Positions 16,317-25,275 of a stretch of 34,777 bases of DNA are shown here, one piece after another; position 1 is the first letter of the stretch; each line of letters starts with the position of its first letter. This DNA is from Firmicutes bacterium AM55-24TS (GTDB lineage: Bacteria > Bacillota > Clostridia > UBA1381): contig QTVU01000031.1 of the NCBI GenBank assembly GCA_003460745.1, positions 1 to 34,777 on the forward strand, in the 5' to 3' direction. The position numbers were made by a program, and so were the translations under genes. The notes under the pieces were generated by a model that made no database searches, was not told the origin of the DNA, and saw only the letters and a program-made list of their open reading frames with translations.

Positions 16317-16320
16317 TTTT
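16292..16320 (+). terminator. Attenuator terminator before leuA
   Basis: GCTGGGTCACA (16292-16302) pairs with TGTGGCTCAGC (16304-16314), with two G-U pairs and a small real loop, followed by six T. It lies 57 bases before the leuA start. Confidence 0.85.
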
Positions 16321-16376
16321 AGTTAGAAATTTCATATATTATTTTAGGCGTATTCGCCGGAAAGGCAGTGTTCATT

Positions 16377-18038
16377 ATGAATTATAAAAAATATCAAAAA
16401 ATGTACCATCCGATTCCGCTTGAGGATCGTCAGTGGCCGAACAATGAAATAACTCATGCTCCGATTTGGTGCAGTGTTGACCTTCGTGACGGTAATCAGG
16501 CACTTTACTCACCTATGACGACAGAAGAAAAAATAGAATTTTTCAAATTCCTTGTAAAGCTTGGTTTTAAGGAAATCGAAGTAGGTTTTCCGGCAGCGTC
16601 GCATACTGAATTTGAATTTGTTCGCCGTCTTATTGACGAAAATCTTATTCCCGATGATGTCACAATTCAAGTGCTTACACAGGCAAGAGAACATATTATA
16701 AAGAAAACCGTTGAGGCTCTGAAGGGTGCTAAAAACGCAATTATCCACCTTTACAATTCAACTTCAACACTTCAACGTGAAGTTGTTTTCAGAAAGAGCA
16801 AGGAAGAAATCAAACAGCTTGCCGTTGACGGTGCAAAGCTTGTAATGAGCCTTGTTGACGGTCAGCTTGACGGAAATATTCGTTTTGAATATTCACCTGA
16901 AAGTTTCACTTGTACAGAGCCGGACTACGCGGCAGAAGTTACAAATGCCGTACTTGATGTATTCAAGCCGTCCGAAACAAACAAAGTTATCGTAAATCTT
17001 CCGTCAACTATCGAAGTTGCAACAGCAAACGTATATGCCGACCAAATCGAATATATGTGCAAGCACCTTAACAATCGTGAACATCTTGTTATCAGCGTTC
17101 ACGCACATAACGACAGAGGTACAGGCGTTGCGTCAAGCGAACTTGCATTGCTTGCAGGTGCGGACAGAGTTGAGGGTACAATATTCGGTAACGGTGAAAG
17201 AACAGGTAACACGGACGTTATCACTGTTGCACTTAATATGTTCTGTCAAGGTATCGACCCTGAACTTCATCTTGAAAATATTGATGAAATCATCGAAGTA
17301 TACGAAAAGTATAATCGTTTGCCGATTAACCCAAGACACCCATACGCAGGTGAAATGGCATACGTTGCATTCTCGGGTTCTCACCAGGACGCAATCAAAA
17401 AGAGTATGGATAAATTCGGTTCAAGTCCATCAAATAAATGGGCTAACCCATACCTTACAATCGACCCTACCGACATCGGCAGAAAATATGAGCCTATTCT
17501 TATCAACAGTCAGTCAGGTAAAGGCGGTGTAAGCTATATTATGGAAAACAAGTACGGCTACACCCTACCAAAGCCAATGCTTGCGGAATTTTCTTCACTT
17601 ATCACAGATATGTCTGACGAAAAGAAAACCGTACTTACAAATCACGAAATACATCAAGCATTCAAGGATACATATGTGAATGTGGCAGAGCCTATTAAAA
17701 CCCGTTTCTATCGTTCAACGGAGGAAGATGACTGTACAATTCTTTCGGCTACTATCGAAAAGGACGGAAAAGTTACCTCTATCGAGGGTAAAGGTAACGG
17801 TCCTTTGGATGCACTTTGCAACGGTTTAAGACAATTCTTGGGTCAGCAGTTTGAAATCTGCAACTACACAGAACACGCCCTAACACGTTCATCAAATTCA
17901 AGAGCGGCAACATATATTGAAATCAACGACCACAACCACCAAAAAACTTATTGGGGTGCAGGCGTTGACGCAAATATAAATACCGCATCAATCTATGCAC
18001 TTATTTCGGCAGTAAACAGAATGCTTGCAGATAATTAA
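16377..18038 (+). CDS. leuA: 2-isopropylmalate synthase (long form)
   Basis: A 553-residue alpha-isopropylmalate synthase of the long (yeast/actinobacterial-like) type, making the first committed step of leucine synthesis from 2-ketoisovalerate and acetyl-CoA. Seen: CSVDLRDGNQAL with the metal-binding Asp, HAHNDRGTG with the metal-binding His residues, the GNGERTGNTD loop, and the C-terminal leucine-binding regulatory domain (from about residue 420). GTG 16368 opens the frame, but AAAGG (16361-16365) fits ATG 16377. No leuB, leuC or leuD follows, so it is a stand-alone gene under its own leucine attenuator. Confidence 0.95.
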   Translation: MNYKKYQKMYHPIPLEDRQWPNNEITHAPIWCSVDLRDGNQALYSPMTTEEKIEFFKFLVKLGFKEIEVGFPAASHTEFEFVRRLIDENLIPDDVTIQVLTQAREHIIKKTVEALKGAKNAIIHLYNSTSTLQREVVFRKSKEEIKQLAVDGAKLVMSLVDGQLDGNIRFEYSPESFTCTEPDYAAEVTNAVLDVFKPSETNKVIVNLPSTIEVATANVYADQIEYMCKHLNNREHLVISVHAHNDRGTGVASSELALLAGADRVEGTIFGNGERTGNTDVITVALNMFCQGIDPELHLENIDEIIEVYEKYNRLPINPRHPYAGEMAYVAFSGSHQDAIKKSMDKFGSSPSNKWANPYLTIDPTDIGRKYEPILINSQSGKGGVSYIMENKYGYTLPKPMLAEFSSLITDMSDEKKTVLTNHEIHQAFKDTYVNVAEPIKTRFYRSTEEDDCTILSATIEKDGKVTSIEGKGNGPLDALCNGLRQFLGQQFEICNYTEHALTRSSNSRAATYIEINDHNHQKTYWGAGVDANINTASIYALISAVNRMLADN

Positions 18039-18040
18039 TA

Positions 18041-18080
18041 AAAAAAGCGACAAAAGCGGCAGATAATCTGTCACTTTTAT
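18041..18080 (+). terminator. Probable terminator after leuA
   Basis: AAAAGcGACA (about 18043-18052) can pair with TGTCaCTTTT (18069-18078) with one mismatch, then TAT. A weak but plausible hairpin between leuA and the lipoprotein gene. Confidence 0.45.
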
Positions 18081-18103
18081 AGCACTATTGAAAAAGGTTT
18101 ATT

Positions 18104-18793
18104 ATGAAAAAATCTATTTTAAATATAATCAGTTTAATGTGTTGTCTCACAATAATGCTCACTGCAACATCTTGCGGAAATAATGCAAAAAAAGAAGAAA
18201 TAGTCGTTGACGGTATTATACCGTTAATATCTGAAAGTGAGCTTATTTTACGTTCAGACTTAATAATAGAGGGTACTGTTTCAGAAATTATGGACAGTAA
18301 ATGGAGTAATCCCAATAATGAAAAAGGTGAAAATTTCAGAAATATTCTTCAGACAGACATAGTTGTAAACATTGATAATTACCTTTTCGGCGAACGTGAC
18401 GATAATCAAGCTATAGTAAGAATAGATAAAGGCGAAGATGAAAACACAATCGTTTCTTCCGACGGTTATCCTGACTTTGAAGTTAATGAAAAAGTTTTAT
18501 TATTCCTTTCAAGAGATGACAGCGACATTGCAACCGATGAAGACTATTATGTTTTAACAGGTATGCGACAAGGAAAATACGACCTATCAGAATCAGAAAA
18601 CTCACGTTCGAGTAATACTATCAATACTTATATAAGTTCTATGGAAGTCGATAATGAAAGAGATACCGAAGTTATAGATGAGTTAAAAGACAAGATTGAA
18701 AAAGAACATAATATGCACCCTAACTATTCGGATGAACAAAAGCAAAGACAGATTGAAATTGATAACGAAAACAAAAAATTGTTTGGAGAATAA
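18104..18793 (+). CDS. Lipoprotein of unknown function
   Basis: A 229-residue protein with a lipoprotein signal: MKKSILNIISLMCCLTIMLT, then the lipobox TATSC, so Cys24 should be lipidated. The body contains SELILRSDLIIEGTVSEIMDSKW, a pattern seen in small secreted Firmicutes proteins annotated only as hypothetical, a beta-rich middle (DGYPDFEVNEKVLLFL) and an acidic, Lys/Glu-rich C-terminal helix. No enzyme motif is visible. AAAGG precedes the ATG. A good terminator follows, so it is probably a single-gene unit, or read through from leuA. Confidence 0.75.
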   Translation: MKKSILNIISLMCCLTIMLTATSCGNNAKKEEIVVDGIIPLISESELILRSDLIIEGTVSEIMDSKWSNPNNEKGENFRNILQTDIVVNIDNYLFGERDDNQAIVRIDKGEDENTIVSSDGYPDFEVNEKVLLFLSRDDSDIATDEDYYVLTGMRQGKYDLSESENSRSSNTINTYISSMEVDNERDTEVIDELKDKIEKEHNMHPNYSDEQKQRQIEIDNENKKLFGE

Positions 18794-18850
18794 TTTTAAT
18801 TCGAATATCGTTGTAAATTATTGACAAAAGCATTCACAAAATGACCTGAA

Positions 18851-18885
18851 AAATCTCAAGAGCTATATTCTTGAGATTTTTTATT
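18851..18885 (+). terminator. Terminator after the lipoprotein gene
   Basis: Perfect 11-bp stem AAATCTCAAGA (18851-18861) / TCTTGAGATTT (18869-18879) with a 7-base loop, then TTTATTTTG. Confidence 0.85.
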
Positions 18886-18938
18886 TTGTCGAAAAAGCAA
18901 TATTTAATCTCGCTATGCAAATTCACTTATAAAAACTG

Positions 18939-18967
18939 TTGAATTTTATCGGAAAACAGTATATAAT
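18939..18967 (+). promoter_or_regulatory. Promoter of purF
   Basis: TTGAAT (18939-18944), a 17-base spacer and TATAAT (18962-18967), with a second overlapping TATAAT at 18967. The leader is too short for a purine riboswitch, and none was seen. Confidence 0.65.
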
Positions 18968-19021
18968 ATAATATGTATCAAAATTTTAATACAAAGCGTA
19001 TTTTAAGAGAGGATAAAGATT

Positions 19022-20401
19022 ATGCAAAATGACAACAGAATCGGTGAAGAATGTGGTGTATTCGCCATTTATGATCCTGACGGTGATTGTGCAAGAACGA
19101 CCTATTACGGACTTTACGCACTTCAGCACAGAGGTCAGGAAAGCTGCGGTATTGCAGTAAATAACAATCGTGACATTACTCATTACAAGGATATGGGACT
19201 TGTCAACGATGTATTTAATGACGAAATATTGACAAAACTTGACGGTAAAATGGCTGTCGGTCACGTTCGCTATTCGACAACAGGCGAAAGTATGCGTGAA
19301 AATGCTCAACCGCTTGTACTTAGATATGTAAAAGGTAATATCGCCATTGCCCACAATGGCAACCTTGTAAACAAGGACGAATTGGCACAAGAACTAAGCG
19401 TTACAGGTGCTATCTTCCAAACAACAACCGACACAGAAATGATTGCTTACACAATCGCCAAAGAACGTCTTAATTCAAAGAGCGTTGAAGAGGCGGTTGA
19501 AAAGACAATAAATCACCTTGTAGGTGCGTTTTCACTTATCGTTATGAGTCCGCAAAAACTTATTGCCGCTCGTGACCCTTGGGGTTTCAGACCTCTCTGT
19601 ATGGGTAAAAAAGGCGACGCTATTGTTTTTGCCTCGGAAACTTGTGCACTTGACAGTGTGGGTGCGGAATTTGTCCGCGACATTGAGCCCGGTGAAATTG
19701 TTGTCGTTCAAGACGGTAAAATTTCCACTATCAGAACTCACGTCGGCAAAAAGCCACATACAATGTGTATCTTTGAATACTTATATTTTGCACGTCCTGA
19801 CAGTATTATTGAAGGACAGTCTGCACACGATTCACGTATGCTTGCAGGCAAATACTTGGCACAGGAATTTCCTGTTGAGGCTGACGTTGTAATCGGTGTA
19901 CCGGATTCGGGACTAAGTGCCGCAATGGGTTATGCAAAGGAATCGGGAATTCCTTACGACATCGGTTTTGTAAAGAATAAATATATCGGCAGAACTTTCA
20001 TTCAACCGTCACAGGCAATGCGTGAGAATTCCGTAAGAATTAAACTTAACGTACTGAAAAGCACAGTTGAGGGAAAACGTGTCGTTATGGTTGACGACTC
20101 AATCGTAAGAGGTACGACTTCAAAGAGAATTGTAAGCCTTTTACGTCACTTCGGGGCAACAGAAGTTCATGTTCGTTCATCTGCTCCGCCGTTTATGTTC
20201 CCTTGTTACTTCGGTACAGACGTACCGTCAAAGGATCAGCTTGTAGCCTGTAACTACACCATGGACGGAATTAAAGAACTTATCGGTGCGGACAGTATCG
20301 GATTTTTAAGCGTTAATTCTTTGAAAAAGATTATTCCTAACGCAAAATGTCAATTCTGTGACGGATGTTTCTCGGGTAAATATCCTGTTGATGTTGACTG
20401 A
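19022..20401 (+). CDS. purF: Amidophosphoribosyltransferase
   Basis: A 459-residue enzyme for the first step of purine synthesis (PRPP plus glutamine to phosphoribosylamine). A 10-residue propeptide (MQNDNRIGEE) precedes the catalytic Cys11 of CGVFAIYD, which must become the N-terminus. The glutaminase domain has ALQHRGQESCG and HNGNLVN; the PRT loop is VVMVDDSIVRGTTS. Cys in CIFEYLYFARPDS and the C-terminal CQFCDGCFSG match the 4Fe-4S cluster of the Bacillus-type enzyme. AGAGAGGA precedes the ATG. Other pur genes are not adjacent. Confidence 0.96.
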   Translation: MQNDNRIGEECGVFAIYDPDGDCARTTYYGLYALQHRGQESCGIAVNNNRDITHYKDMGLVNDVFNDEILTKLDGKMAVGHVRYSTTGESMRENAQPLVLRYVKGNIAIAHNGNLVNKDELAQELSVTGAIFQTTTDTEMIAYTIAKERLNSKSVEEAVEKTINHLVGAFSLIVMSPQKLIAARDPWGFRPLCMGKKGDAIVFASETCALDSVGAEFVRDIEPGEIVVVQDGKISTIRTHVGKKPHTMCIFEYLYFARPDSIIEGQSAHDSRMLAGKYLAQEFPVEADVVIGVPDSGLSAAMGYAKESGIPYDIGFVKNKYIGRTFIQPSQAMRENSVRIKLNVLKSTVEGKRVVMVDDSIVRGTTSKRIVSLLRHFGATEVHVRSSAPPFMFPCYFGTDVPSKDQLVACNYTMDGIKELIGADSIGFLSVNSLKKIIPNAKCQFCDGCFSGKYPVDVD

Positions 20402-20429
20402 TAAAATTTAATAAGAAAGAATGAGGTAA

Positions 20430-21769
20430 ATGATTACTGACTTGACAGAGGGCAAACCCTCAAAAATATTATGGAGCTTTTCGATACCTATGCTTTTGAG
20501 CGTGGTATTTCAGCAACTCTATAATATAGTAGACAGTATCGTAGCCGGAAAATTTGTAGGCGCCCAGGCATTAGCTGCTGTGGGCGCCTCTTATCCGATT
20601 ACGATGATTTTTATGGCAATAGCCACAGGTGCAAACGTCGGTGCGGCTGTTATTATTTCGCAGTTGTTCGGTGCGAAAAATTTTGAAAAACTCAAAACTT
20701 CCATTTTCACTTCAATAATTTCAATGACTGTACTTGCCGCAATTTTTACAATCTTCGGAATTGTTTTCTGTTCGGGAATGTTAAAAATGTTATCTACTCC
20801 CGAAAATATTTTTTCCGACTCAATGACATATCTTAATATTTACATAGGCGGATTGATTTTTCTGTTTCTGTACAACATATGCACAGGTATTTTTACCGCT
20901 ATGGGGGACAGTAAACTCCGTTGTATTTTTTGATTATGTCGTCAGTCGGAAATATAATTCTTGACCTTGTTTTCGTAATTGTATTTAATATGGGCGTGGC
21001 TGGAGTCGGCTGGGCAACATTTATTGCACAGGGTATATCTTCCCTGCTCGCATTCGCCGTACTTTTAAAACGCGTTCACGGTATAAAATCGGGGACATAT
21101 AAAAAATTTTCAATCCGTATGCTCGGACATATTTCAAGAATTGCAATACCGAGTATCTTGCAGCAAAGTTTTGTATCGGTCGGAAATTTATTTATACAAA
21201 GTCGCGTAAACAGTTTCGGCTCTGACGTTATCGCCGGTTACAGTGCGGCTATAAAGCTGAATACATTCGCTATAACAAGTTTTTCAACGCTCGGAAATGC
21301 AATGTCAAGCTATACGGCACAAAACACAGGTGCGCGAAAGCTTCTCCGCATACCTGAAGGACTTAAAGCAGGTATTGTTATGCTTATCGTTGTTTCTCTG
21401 CCGTTTTTCATTGCGTATTTCGTATTCCCGAATACTATGATGAATATATTCGTAAAAAGCAGTGAGACAGGTATTATAGACGTAGGAAGAATATTTTTAA
21501 AAATCGTCACACCGTTCTATTTTGTAATTTCCGCAAAGCTTACATTTGACGGTATTCTTCGCGGTGCGGGACGTATGAGGGCGTTTATGGCAAGCACGTT
21601 TACCGACTTGCTTTTAAGAGTTATTCTTGCGTATGTTTTCTCATACGCACTTAATTCGGAAGTCGGAATATGGCTTTCTTGGCCTGTCGGCTGGACTATC
21701 GCCGCCGTTATTTCGGCAGTATTCTATTTTATTTATTATAAAACAACAATCAAAAACGGTGCAAATTAA
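20430..21769 (+). pseudogene. MATE-family efflux transporter, broken by a one-base frameshift
   Basis: Two overlapping frames (20430-20933 and 20921-21769) together encode one multidrug/toxin extrusion protein of about 446 residues. The first ends GIFTAMGDSKLRCIF-stop. Adding one A to the A-run 20913-20915 (AGTAAACTCCG) converts this to GDSKTPLYFLIMSSVGNIILDL, exactly the continuation expected in MATE proteins and matching the second frame. Helices before and after look normal. GAGG precedes the ATG, 28 bases after purF. It may be a real mutation, an assembly or sequencing error, or slippage; the run of only three A argues against programmed slippage. Confidence 0.85.
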
Positions 21770-21785
21770 TTGCACCGTTTTTTAG
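21752..21785. terminator. Bidirectional terminator, MATE gene / arsR
   Basis: Perfect 13-bp stem AAAAACGGTGCAA (21752-21764) / TTGCACCGTTTTT (21770-21782) with a 5-base loop. It overlaps the MATE stop codon and serves both converging genes. Confidence 0.88.
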
Positions 21786-22129
21786 TTTTCCTCAATATGA
21801 ATAAGCATTTGTTCTATAATCTTTTTAACGTGGTCGTCATCAATCGAATAAAAGGCATTTTTACCGTCACGGCGTGACTTTATAAGCCTTGCCTGTTTTA
21901 AAGTTTTAAGCTGATGACTGATAGCCGACTGGCTCATACCGAGCGCGTTCGCTATATCATACACACACAATTCCTTATCAAACAACGTCCATAAAATTCT
22001 TATTCTTGTACTGTCGCCGAACACTTTAAACATTTCCGACAATTTATCCGTTACATCTTCATCAGGAAGTTGATTTTTCAATCTATCTAAAATCTGCGGA
22101 TTATATTGACAGGTACTGCATTTATCCAT
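21782..22129 (-). CDS. ArsR/SmtB-family winged-helix regulator
   Basis: A 115-residue regulator. The N-terminal MDKCSTCQYN carries two Cys. The winged helix spans about 25-105 with ELCVYDIANALGMSQSAISHQLKTLK; the ELCV(x)D motif is the alpha-3 metal site of CadC/SmtB relatives, here with a single Cys. Metal sensing is likely but the metal is unknown. AGAGGAG precedes the ATG. Its promoter is perfect consensus, with three tandem 8-bp repeats between the -10 and the start, a probable autoregulatory operator. It converges with the MATE gene. Confidence 0.88.
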   Translation of the reverse strand: MDKCSTCQYNPQILDRLKNQLPDEDVTDKLSEMFKVFGDSTRIRILWTLFDKELCVYDIANALGMSQSAISHQLKTLKQARLIKSRRDGKNAFYSIDDDHVKKIIEQMLIHIEEN

Positions 22130-22147
22130 TTATCTTCTCCTCTTTTC

Positions 22148-22171
22148 GGTCATATGTTCATATATTCATAT
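22148..22171 (-). promoter_or_regulatory. Triple 8-bp tandem repeat, candidate ArsR operator
   Basis: On the minus strand the sequence reads ATATGAAT, ATATGAAC, ATATGACC back to back. It lies immediately downstream of the -10 of the arsR promoter, a typical site for self-repression. ATATGAA-like half-sites are known for this family. Confidence 0.55.
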
Positions 22172-22198
22172 TATACCCTTTTAATCTTTATTTGTCAA
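22170..22198 (-). promoter_or_regulatory. Promoter of arsR-like gene
   Basis: On the minus strand TTGACA (plus 22193-22198), 17 bases, TATAAT (plus 22170-22175). Confidence 0.78.
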
Positions 22199-22322
22199 AT
22201 CGCTTGAAAAATCAGATATTAATTTATAAAAATCAGAATTCATTATTAAATTTTCCCAAATTCTTTTTATAATATGATAAAATATAGTTTAGATACTTTG
22301 AAAAGGAGGATTTTAATACACT

Positions 22323-25271
22323 ATGAATAAAAAGAAAATCATTTCGGCTATGCTTACAGTTGCAATGCTTGCAAGTTCGGCTGTTTCCGTGCTTGCCACA
22401 GAGGTAGGCGAAAGCCTGAAAGTCGGCGATTACACAGAATCCGCCGCCGAAACACAAAAATTAATCGACTCACGACCTGATATTCAGCGTCCTATGGAAA
22501 ATCTAAACAGAGGTGCTGTTGCCGTAAGAATGGACGGCTATACATATATTTCGTGGCGTTGGCTCGGTACTGAAAGTGCGGATACGAGATATAACATTTA
22601 TCGCGGCTCAAAAGAGATGTCCTCTTACGGACAAAAATTAAATACAGAGCCATTAAATGTAACAAACTTTACCGATGTGTTTACTGCCGATTCTAACACA
22701 CAGTATTGCATTATACCCGTTGTAAACGGTGAAGAACAGGCAGACAAGGCTGAATTTTCTCAAACTTGGGATAACAATTATATGGATATTCCAATCCAAA
22801 AGCCCGAAAACAACAAAGTAAACGGCGAAGAATATTCATATACACCGGGCGACGCGTCTGTCGGTGACCTTGACGGTGACGGTGAGTATGAAATCGTACT
22901 AAAATGGGATCCGTCAAACGCAAAAGATGCCGCACAGGCAGGTTTTACAGGCGAATGTATTCTTGACGCATACAAGCTTGACGGCACACGTCTATGGCGT
23001 ATAAATATGGGGCCTAACATTCGTGCAGGCGCACACGATACGCAGTTTATGGTATACGACTATGACTGTGACGGAAAAGCCGAAGTTGCTTGCCGTACGG
23101 CTGACGGCACAATCGCAGGTGACGGCTCTGTTATCGGTGACTCAAACAAAAACTATGCCGTTGTAAGCAACGGTAAAAACCTTACAGGCCCGCTTTATCT
23201 TACAGTATTCAAGGGTGAGGACGGCTCTGTAATTGATACAGTTGACTATGACCCGCAAATCACAGGCAAAACCGCAAGCGGTCAAAAATGGGATATAAGC
23301 TCTTGGGGCGATACATTCGGAAACCGTTCCGAAAGATACCTTGCCGCCGTTGCATATCTTGACGGCACAAGACCGAGCATGGTTTTTGCAAGAGGTTATT
23401 ACACAGGTCCTGAGGGTGAAACAGGCGGCAGAACAGTTATTGCAACATACGATCTTGTAGACGGCAAACTTGTTAAGAAATGGCGCTTTGATACAATGGA
23501 TTACAACAATAAATATATCGGACAGGGCAACCACTCAATGAGTGCCGCAGACGTTGATTATGACGGTTGCGATGAGCTTATATACGGTGCGCTTGCAATA
23601 GACAACGACGGCAAGCCTATGTATTCGACAGGTTTGGGACACGGTGACGCACAGCACGTCAGTGACCTTGACACGTCAAGACCGGGACTTGAAGTTTACT
23701 CTTGTCACGAAGAAACTCAAGCAAAATACAGCTTTGAAATGCGTGACGCACGTACAGGCGAAATACTTGTCGGCGGCGAACAAATGGGCAGTGACAACGG
23801 TCGCGGCACATCTGACGACATAGACCCGCGTTATCCGGGTTGCGAAGGCTGGTCAGCCGCAGGAATACTTACCGCCGCAGACGGTACCGTCATTTCAACA
23901 AAATACACTATGCCGGCAAACTTCCTATGCTATTGGGACGGCGATTTAGGTCGTGAAGTTCAGGATAACATTTATATCAGCAAGTGGAATCCCGAAAAAG
24001 AAAAGGTTGAAACTATCTTCACCGCTTCGGGCTGTACTTCTGTAAACGGTACAAAAGCTAATCCGTCACTTACCGCCGACCTTTTCGGCGATTGGCGTGA
24101 AGAAGTTATGTATCCGCTAAAGGACGGCAGTGCGTTGAGAATTTACACAACCACTACACCGACAAGCTACAAAATTCCTACACTTATGCACGACATTCAA
24201 TACAGAATGCACGTTGCATATCAAAACGACTGTTACAATCAGCCTACACACCTAAGCTATTATCTTGGTTTTGACACTGAAAATGTACCTGTACCGCAGA
24301 TTTATACAGTAGGCAACAATGAAAAAAATCCCGACCTTGCAAAGAAGTCTTGGAATATAAACGATTTATACAGCGGTGAAAAGGTTGAGCTTGTACTTGA
24401 CACACCGACAGCACTTACAAACGGTGTTCCGAAACGTGTTGATAACGACAGCACGGACGTTGTACCATACCTTGACGAAAACGAAAGAACTCTTGTTCCG
24501 TTGAGATTTATTTCTGAGTCATTCGGCGCAGACGTTGAATGGGTGGCAGATACACAGGAAATCAAAATCAACGGTGACGCCGTTACAATGAAAATCGGCA
24601 GCAACGATTATACTGTAAACAACGAAACAAAAACAATGGACACTGCACCGATTTTGAACAACGACAGAACAATGGTTCCGCTTCGTGCAATCGGCGAAGC
24701 ACTCGGAAAGATTGTTTACTACAACGATAAATATATCTGCATAAGCGATATTGACTTAAATATGTCAGACGATTCCGCAATATCTAGAAAATCTACAATC
24801 ACATCTGCAAAAGTACCTGACAAAATTGAAGTTGTCGCAATAAACGGAACAGGTCAAAAATATTATCCTAACCAACTTGACGTTTTTGCCGTTGAGGCAA
24901 GCGACAATGACGGTAACGTTGAAGCAGGTGCGGTTGACCTTGATATAAACACGCGTTGGTCAAGTTACGGTAAGAGTACGCTTACGCTTGATTTAGGCGA
25001 AGAAAAGGACGTTTCGGGTGTTGCAATCGCAATGTGGAAAGGCAGCGAAAGAATTTATCCGTTCACAATCGAATACTCGGTTGACGGCAAAACTTGGGAA
25101 ACTGCACTTCCAAAAACTCAAAACACAGGTGAATCAAGCGAATTTGAAAAGTATATGTTCCCTGAAACGGTAAAAGCACGTTATATCCGCTACAACGGTG
25201 ACGGTGCAACAGACCCTGACAAGAATTACTGTCATATCAGCGAAATCGCTGTTCTTGGCGCTGAAGAATAA
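22323..25271 (+). CDS. Rhamnogalacturonan lyase (PL11) with stalk and F5/8C domains
   Basis: A 982-residue exported lyase that should cleave the rhamnose-galacturonate backbone of pectin RG-I. Residues 1-26 are a signal peptide (ending VLA). A PL11 module follows: RPDIQRPMENLNRGAVAVRM and WRWLGTE start it, then the eight-bladed propeller with Ca-binding type repeats such as GDLDGDGEYEIVLKWDPS and YDYDCDGKAEVACRTADG. Residues about 690-815 hold two copper-amine-oxidase-N (stalk) repeats (RTLVPLRFISESFGADVEW, RTMVPLRAIGEALGK). Residues about 830-982 form an F5/8 type C (CBM32-like) sugar-binding domain. AGGAGG lies 13 bases before the ATG, rather far. A weak TTAAAT/TATAAT promoter (22246-22273) is possible. 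Likely cell-surface or secreted. Confidence 0.92.
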   Translation: MNKKKIISAMLTVAMLASSAVSVLATEVGESLKVGDYTESAAETQKLIDSRPDIQRPMENLNRGAVAVRMDGYTYISWRWLGTESADTRYNIYRGSKEMSSYGQKLNTEPLNVTNFTDVFTADSNTQYCIIPVVNGEEQADKAEFSQTWDNNYMDIPIQKPENNKVNGEEYSYTPGDASVGDLDGDGEYEIVLKWDPSNAKDAAQAGFTGECILDAYKLDGTRLWRINMGPNIRAGAHDTQFMVYDYDCDGKAEVACRTADGTIAGDGSVIGDSNKNYAVVSNGKNLTGPLYLTVFKGEDGSVIDTVDYDPQITGKTASGQKWDISSWGDTFGNRSERYLAAVAYLDGTRPSMVFARGYYTGPEGETGGRTVIATYDLVDGKLVKKWRFDTMDYNNKYIGQGNHSMSAADVDYDGCDELIYGALAIDNDGKPMYSTGLGHGDAQHVSDLDTSRPGLEVYSCHEETQAKYSFEMRDARTGEILVGGEQMGSDNGRGTSDDIDPRYPGCEGWSAAGILTAADGTVISTKYTMPANFLCYWDGDLGREVQDNIYISKWNPEKEKVETIFTASGCTSVNGTKANPSLTADLFGDWREEVMYPLKDGSALRIYTTTTPTSYKIPTLMHDIQYRMHVAYQNDCYNQPTHLSYYLGFDTENVPVPQIYTVGNNEKNPDLAKKSWNINDLYSGEKVELVLDTPTALTNGVPKRVDNDSTDVVPYLDENERTLVPLRFISESFGADVEWVADTQEIKINGDAVTMKIGSNDYTVNNETKTMDTAPILNNDRTMVPLRAIGEALGKIVYYNDKYICISDIDLNMSDDSAISRKSTITSAKVPDKIEVVAINGTGQKYYPNQLDVFAVEASDNDGNVEAGAVDLDINTRWSSYGKSTLTLDLGEEKDVSGVAIAMWKGSERIYPFTIEYSVDGKTWETALPKTQNTGESSEFEKYMFPETVKARYIRYNGDGATDPDKNYCHISEIAVLGAEE

Positions 25272-25275
25272 AAAA

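Noticed and set aside
18968..19021. Purine riboswitch ahead of purF
   Set aside because: Only about 50 bases separate the promoter and the start codon, too short for the aptamer plus switch.
20559..20589. Perfect 9-bp inverted repeat AGGCGCCCA / TGGGCGCCT inside the MATE gene
   Set aside because: It falls on the protein repeat VGAQALAAVGAS in normal frame and has no T run; probably a coincidence of codons.
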